In this document: piece by piece, positions 60,700-64,000 of the stretch
Numbering within the stretch: position 1 is the stretch's first letter
Layout: the number at the start of each line of letters is the position of its first letter
From: Chrysemys picta bellii
Taxonomy: Eukaryota; Chordata; Testudines; Emydidae
Reading direction: 5' to 3'
NCBI RefSeq assembly: GCF_011386835.1
Contig: NC_088794.1
Span: 69,388,434 to 69,452,433, forward strand
Length of the DNA: 64,000 nt
Notes under the pieces: generated by a model
Told to the model about the DNA's origin: nothing
The model's database searches: none
The model's input: only the letters and a program-made list of their open reading frames with translations
Program-made: the position numbers and the translations under genes

Positions 60700-60977
60700 G
60701 TCTTGGGGATAAAGAACAATGCTGCAAGCCCAGCCAGAAATGCTATGGCTGTTTCTGAATGCAATATTCTTTACTAACTGTAACAAGACACTTGGACATT
60801 CAGCACACTGGATAGTGTGAAACATACCAAACAAACTTATTTTGCTCTTTTACTTAAGTACTTAAGTACTACACATGTAGACAATGGACTCTTCAGAAGG
60901 GGAACTAGCAAGGTTTAAAGTTCAGGGTTATTTCCTTGCATTGGCAGGATATTTATTGTCTAGTTTTAGTGTATGGG

Positions 60978-61100
60978 AGAGATTTTCAAAAGCTCTCAGC
61001 ATTGGCTCACTATGCTCCCACTGAAATCAATGAGAGTTTTACCACTGACGTCAATGGGAGCAGAGTTAGACCAACGCTGAAGGCTTTTACAAATTTCACA
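60978..61100. repeat. Palindromic module
   Basis: Arms attttcaaaagctctcagc (left) and acgctgaaggcttttacaaa (right) are inverted, and the centre has ctgaaatcaatgagag / cactgacgtcaatgggag. Resembles the other dispersed modules. Confidence 0.6.
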
Positions 61101-61125
61101 TGGGAGCATAGGTAGAACAGGTCCT

Positions 61126-61707
61126 AAAAAAAAAAAAAAAAAAAAAACCCTCTCCTGTGTACACTGTTTGCTTTCACTTGTCTCAATTTAAGATGCTTTC
61201 CAAAATAAGTCCAGCCTTTGTAGTCCTGTCAACAACTACTGTTAGACATTGACTCTGAGCAGAGTTAACAGCCTCAGCTATACACCAAGAATCATGGATG
61301 ATCGCATGCATAATTCTCCAATTCTCCACTTTTCAGGGCCATGTTTGCAATGGCCCTGAAAAGTGAGTTCATGCCCCTACTACTTTGGGGAGGACTTCAC
61401 ACTTTTCAGGGCTGTCATTTTGGCACCTTTCACAAACACTAAATTTATTTCTCTCTCTCTTTTTTTAAAGAGCTACAGAGAGCACGCTGGGGGGAGGGTC
61501 TGAGAACAATGTACACTTTCAGCATGAAAATGCCATGATATCACTCTTTGGCTTGCTAGTATATATATATTTTGGGAGGGGGAAACAGAATCAGGGCCTT
61601 TGTACCGTTATGAAAATGCCAAATAACTCCCCTCCCTCCCCCTTATAAAATCATAGAGAAGCAGTTAAATAATATATACCAAGAAGCAAAAAAAAAAAAA
61701 AAAAAAA
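61126..61707. repeat. Intron stretch with A runs
   Basis: A runs at 61126-61147 and 61688-61707, and a short mirrored pair cacttttcagggc (61327-61339) / gccctgaaaagtg (61353-61365). No gene seen. Confidence 0.5.
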
Positions 61708-62057
61708 CAGCACAAAATATACCATGGTTATTTCTGAAAAATAGTTTTCACTAAAATGCCAGACTATCATTTTATCTGATTTATTTGACTCCAGTTGACA
61801 GATCTTAACAGAATGTAAAAATCACCATAGACCTAGAATTTAAGCACAAATGGAGTATTGATCCTATTTTTTATTGTTTTTCCCCCCCACTGGAGGCTCC
61901 TCAAGCTGGGCAGAGGCTTTGTTGACCCAATTTGAATCAGACCTATTTGTCTTATGTGTATATATAGAGAGAGCACAGTATCTAAGATCTAACATTATGC
62001 AGTTGTAAATTGTCTCTGAGTTCACTTCTAAGTGTTAATGTCACCTCCCACTTGTAG

Positions 62058-62822
62058 ATGGAGGACAGGGTCATAATTCAAAATGATCTGGACAAATTGG
62101 AGAAATGGTCTGAGTTAAACAGGATGAAGTTTAACAAAGACAAATGCAAAGTGCTCCACTTAGGGAAAAAAAATCAGTTTCACACATACAGAATGGGAAG
62201 AGACCGTCTAGGAAGGAGTACGGCAGAAAGGGATCTAGGGGTTATAGTGGACCACAAGCAAAATATGAGTCAACAGTGTGATGCTGTTGCAAAAAAAGCA
62301 AACATGATTCTGGGATGTATTAACAGGTTTGTTGTGAGCAAGACACGAGAAGTCATTCTTCAACTCTACTCTGCTCTGGTTAGGCCTCAGCTGGAGTATT
62401 GTGTCCAGTTCTGGGCACTGCATTTCAAGAAAGATGTGGAGAAATTGGAAAGGGTCCAGAGAAGAGCAACAAGAAGGATTAAAGGTCTTGAGAACATGAC
62501 CTATGAAGGAAGGCTGAAAGAATTGGGTTTGTTTAGTTTGGAAAAGAGAAGACTGAGAGGGGACATGATAGCAGTTTTCAGACATCTAAAAGGGTGTCAT
62601 AAGGAGGAGGGAGAAAACTTGTTCACCTTAGCCTCTAAGGATAGAACAAGAAGCAATGGGCTTAAACTGCAGCAAGGGAGGTCTAGGTTAGACATTAGGA
62701 AAAAGTTCCTACCTGTCAGGGTGGTTAAACACTGGAATAAATTGCCTAGGGAGGTTGTGGAATCTCCATCTCTGGAGATATTTAAGAGTAGGTTAGATAA
62801 ATGTCTATCAGGGATGGTCTAG
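62058..62822 (+). CDS. CR1 ORF2 C-terminal fragment (254 codons open)
   Basis: The frame runs unbroken from MEDRVIIQNDLDKLEKWSEL to a TAG at 62820-62822. It is the RT thumb and C-terminal region of CR1 ORF2: WSxxxxMxFNxxKCKVLHLG (62109-62170), STAERDLGVIVD, and LEYCVQFWALHFKKDVEKLE further on. The endonuclease and RT palm with the catalytic Asp pair are missing by 5' truncation, so no active enzyme can be made. The start Met is simply the first ATG after truncation. Openness shows a young copy and not host function. Confidence 0.85.
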   Translation: MEDRVIIQNDLDKLEKWSELNRMKFNKDKCKVLHLGKKNQFHTYRMGRDRLGRSTAERDLGVIVDHKQNMSQQCDAVAKKANMILGCINRFVVSKTREVILQLYSALVRPQLEYCVQFWALHFKKDVEKLERVQRRATRRIKGLENMTYEGRLKELGLFSLEKRRLRGDMIAVFRHLKGCHKEEGENLFTLASKDRTRSNGLKLQQGRSRLDIRKKFLPVRVVKHWNKLPREVVESPSLEIFKSRLDKCLSGMV

Positions 62823-62919
62823 ACAGTATTTGGTCCTGCCATGCAGGCAGGGGACTGGACTTGATGACCTCTCGAGGTCCCTTCCAGTCCTAGAATCTAT
62901 GAATCTATGAATCTGTTAC
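62058..62919 (+). mobile_element. CR1 LINE 3' end, well preserved
   Basis: 5'-truncated near 62060. It carries the end of ORF2, then a short 3' UTR with cttgatgacctctcgaggtc, and ends in the CR1-type tandem 9-mer tail (gaatctatgaatctatgaat). Much less diverged than the copy at 530-995. Confidence 0.9.
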
Positions 62920-63152
62920 CAGCCTCCACTGTCTCTTTTGTTTCAGTGAGGAACTGACTAGAAGTACATTAATCTTATATTAAAAAAAAATAAAATAAAA
63001 ATCACACCAGTCTAATCATGCCAAAGTAGAGAAATTGACCTTATTTACAAGTGGAAATTATGACATGTTGGCACCCAGCAGACTGCTGTACCAGCCAGCA
63101 ATACTTGGAAGTCCAAAATCAACAGGTTGCGCTATATATATATCCATGAATG

Positions 63153-63155
<3 letters not shown>

Positions 63156-63190
<35 letters not shown>

Positions 63191-63230
63191 TTTAGCTTTA
63201 CTTACTATATATATAGTAGGAGTAAAGCTA
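63156..63230. repeat. (TA)n microsatellite next to an imperfect palindrome
   Basis: 63156-63186 is (TA)n. 63193-63210 (tagctttacttactatat) and 63211-63230 form inverted arms with a 2-base bulge. Confidence 0.75.
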
Positions 63231-63689
63231 GACTAGGCAGTTAAAGATGGACTAATCAATGTTTGGTTAAAAAGCTGCTGGTATGCTAAAAGCTTAGCAA
63301 GAAGATCAATGAAAAGATGCTGATGTATATTGCATATTGATAGGTGTTTTTTTACTGGCTAGAAAAACAGCTAGTTTAAAATATTAAGGGACTCTATTTG
63401 ACATATGTATAGCGACAGAAAGAAATGGTAAGTGGAAGCTGCTTTAACATTCATTTATTTAAATGTCCTAGAGTTGCACATCTATTCTCCTACTTGCTTG
63501 ATAAATCTCATCTAACTTTCAGATAGCATCAGATCAAGAATCCTGATGGATCTATGCAGGTTTGCACTATTGTCTGCATTTAATCAGACCATTTTTTCAT
63601 GCCCTTATTCTGTCTGCATGTAAGTACCTCTTAAAGATCCAATTTTCATAGGCAGCCTACAGTGAATCTAACTGACCTGTATAAAAATT

Positions 63690-63835
63690 CCTTATTTATT
63701 GTTCTCCTTCCTATAACCTCTGTCCACCTGCCTCTGTTTGCCTTTACATTATAGGCCCCTCAAGGAAGGGACATCCCTTATGAATGTCTGGAAAGGGCTT
63801 ACCATATTATGGGTGCTGCCACAAGCAAATAATGA
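63690..63835 (+). mobile_element. L2-type 3' tail
   Basis: cattataggcccctcaaggaag then ggacatccctt, gggtgctgccacaagcaaat and aataatgaata follow the usual L2 3' end (gctccttgagggcagggac, then a 'gtgcctagcac' block and an ATAATGAATA-type end). Confidence 0.6.
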
Positions 63836-64000
63836 ATAGTTGGAAAGGACTTTGCTTTGGATCATAGAGCCCTGGAATATTTCTCCCCATCTGACTTTTG
63901 GAAGGAACCCAGAATATTAAAAAATCAACTTCAGTTTTGCAAATACTCTAATTGATGTTCAATCTCATTTAACTGCTACTATGTTTATTTTTCTATGAGA

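Larger units (their letters stand above)
31362..64000 (-). other. GAS2: Last GAS2 intron (open at the window edge)
   Basis: The upstream GAS2 exons must lie to the right. I looked for the preceding exon (the CPNKFCVERLSQG-type segment) and did not find it, so the intron is at least about 32.6 kb. Between the repeats listed separately, the stretches 31400-33160, 37000-38430, 38870-40330, 43400-45100, 48340-51570 and 57720-59540 show AT-rich sequence with nothing that I can name. Confidence 0.7.

Noticed and set aside
60042..60834. Minus-strand frames of 80-149 codons
   Set aside because: They arise from the C-rich body of the 59991-60699 hAT element and its flank; no domain.
62235..62585. Minus-strand frame of 116 codons
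   Set aside because: Antisense shadow of the CR1 ORF2 frame.

Overview
The window is vertebrate nuclear DNA: one spliced gene with GT-AG introns, one terminal exon of a second gene, a CpG-island promoter, and a dense load of transposable elements. The repeat families (CR1 and L2 LINEs, many short hAT-type elements with 8-bp target duplications, Penelope-like tails, MIR/CORE-type SINEs) point to a sauropsid, most likely a turtle. That species call is inference from repeat content recalled from other genomes, not from a search.

Left part (1-8.9 kb): a retroviral-type LTR, a CR1 fragment and a short diverged tandem repeat lead into a CpG island that carries exon 1 of SVIP (small VCP/p97-interacting protein). 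Four coding exons (1538-1600, 4652-4702, 7297-7413, 8866-8880) join in frame to an 81-codon protein with the N-terminal MGxCxPC lipidation signal and a perfect VCP-interacting motif. SVIP introns hold a nested pair of hAT elements, a MIR-like SINE, a fold-back hAT element and an L2 fragment.

Middle (8.9-31 kb): SVIP 3' flank, Penelope-like insertions, a degraded but nearly complete LINE on the minus strand (about 17.9-22.75 kb) with gag-like zinc knuckles, APE endonuclease, reverse transcriptase and an RNase H domain, and a 1.2-kb inverted-repeat element at 29.3-30.5 kb that contains several tRNA-like modules in both orientations.

Right part (31-64 kb): the last coding exon of GAS2 lies on the minus strand at 31143-31361, so SVIP and GAS2 are tail to tail, the arrangement known in other amniotes. 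I find no other GAS2 exon, so most or all of 31362-64000 should be the last GAS2 intron. It is filled with hAT elements (one pair nested), palindromic MITE-like modules, a 1.35-kb inverted-repeat element that contains a perfect 82-bp palindrome and is itself split by a Penelope-like insertion, and a CR1 3' end with an unbroken 254-codon reading frame.

The most striking signal is a set of four Penelope-like insertions (12.2, 27.1, 34.9, 57.4 kb) that are all head-to-head fold-backs: one arm runs to the full 3' end and the other is an inverted, truncated copy, with 9-17-bp target duplications around the pair. The other main signals are the RNase-H-bearing LINE and the perfect palindrome.
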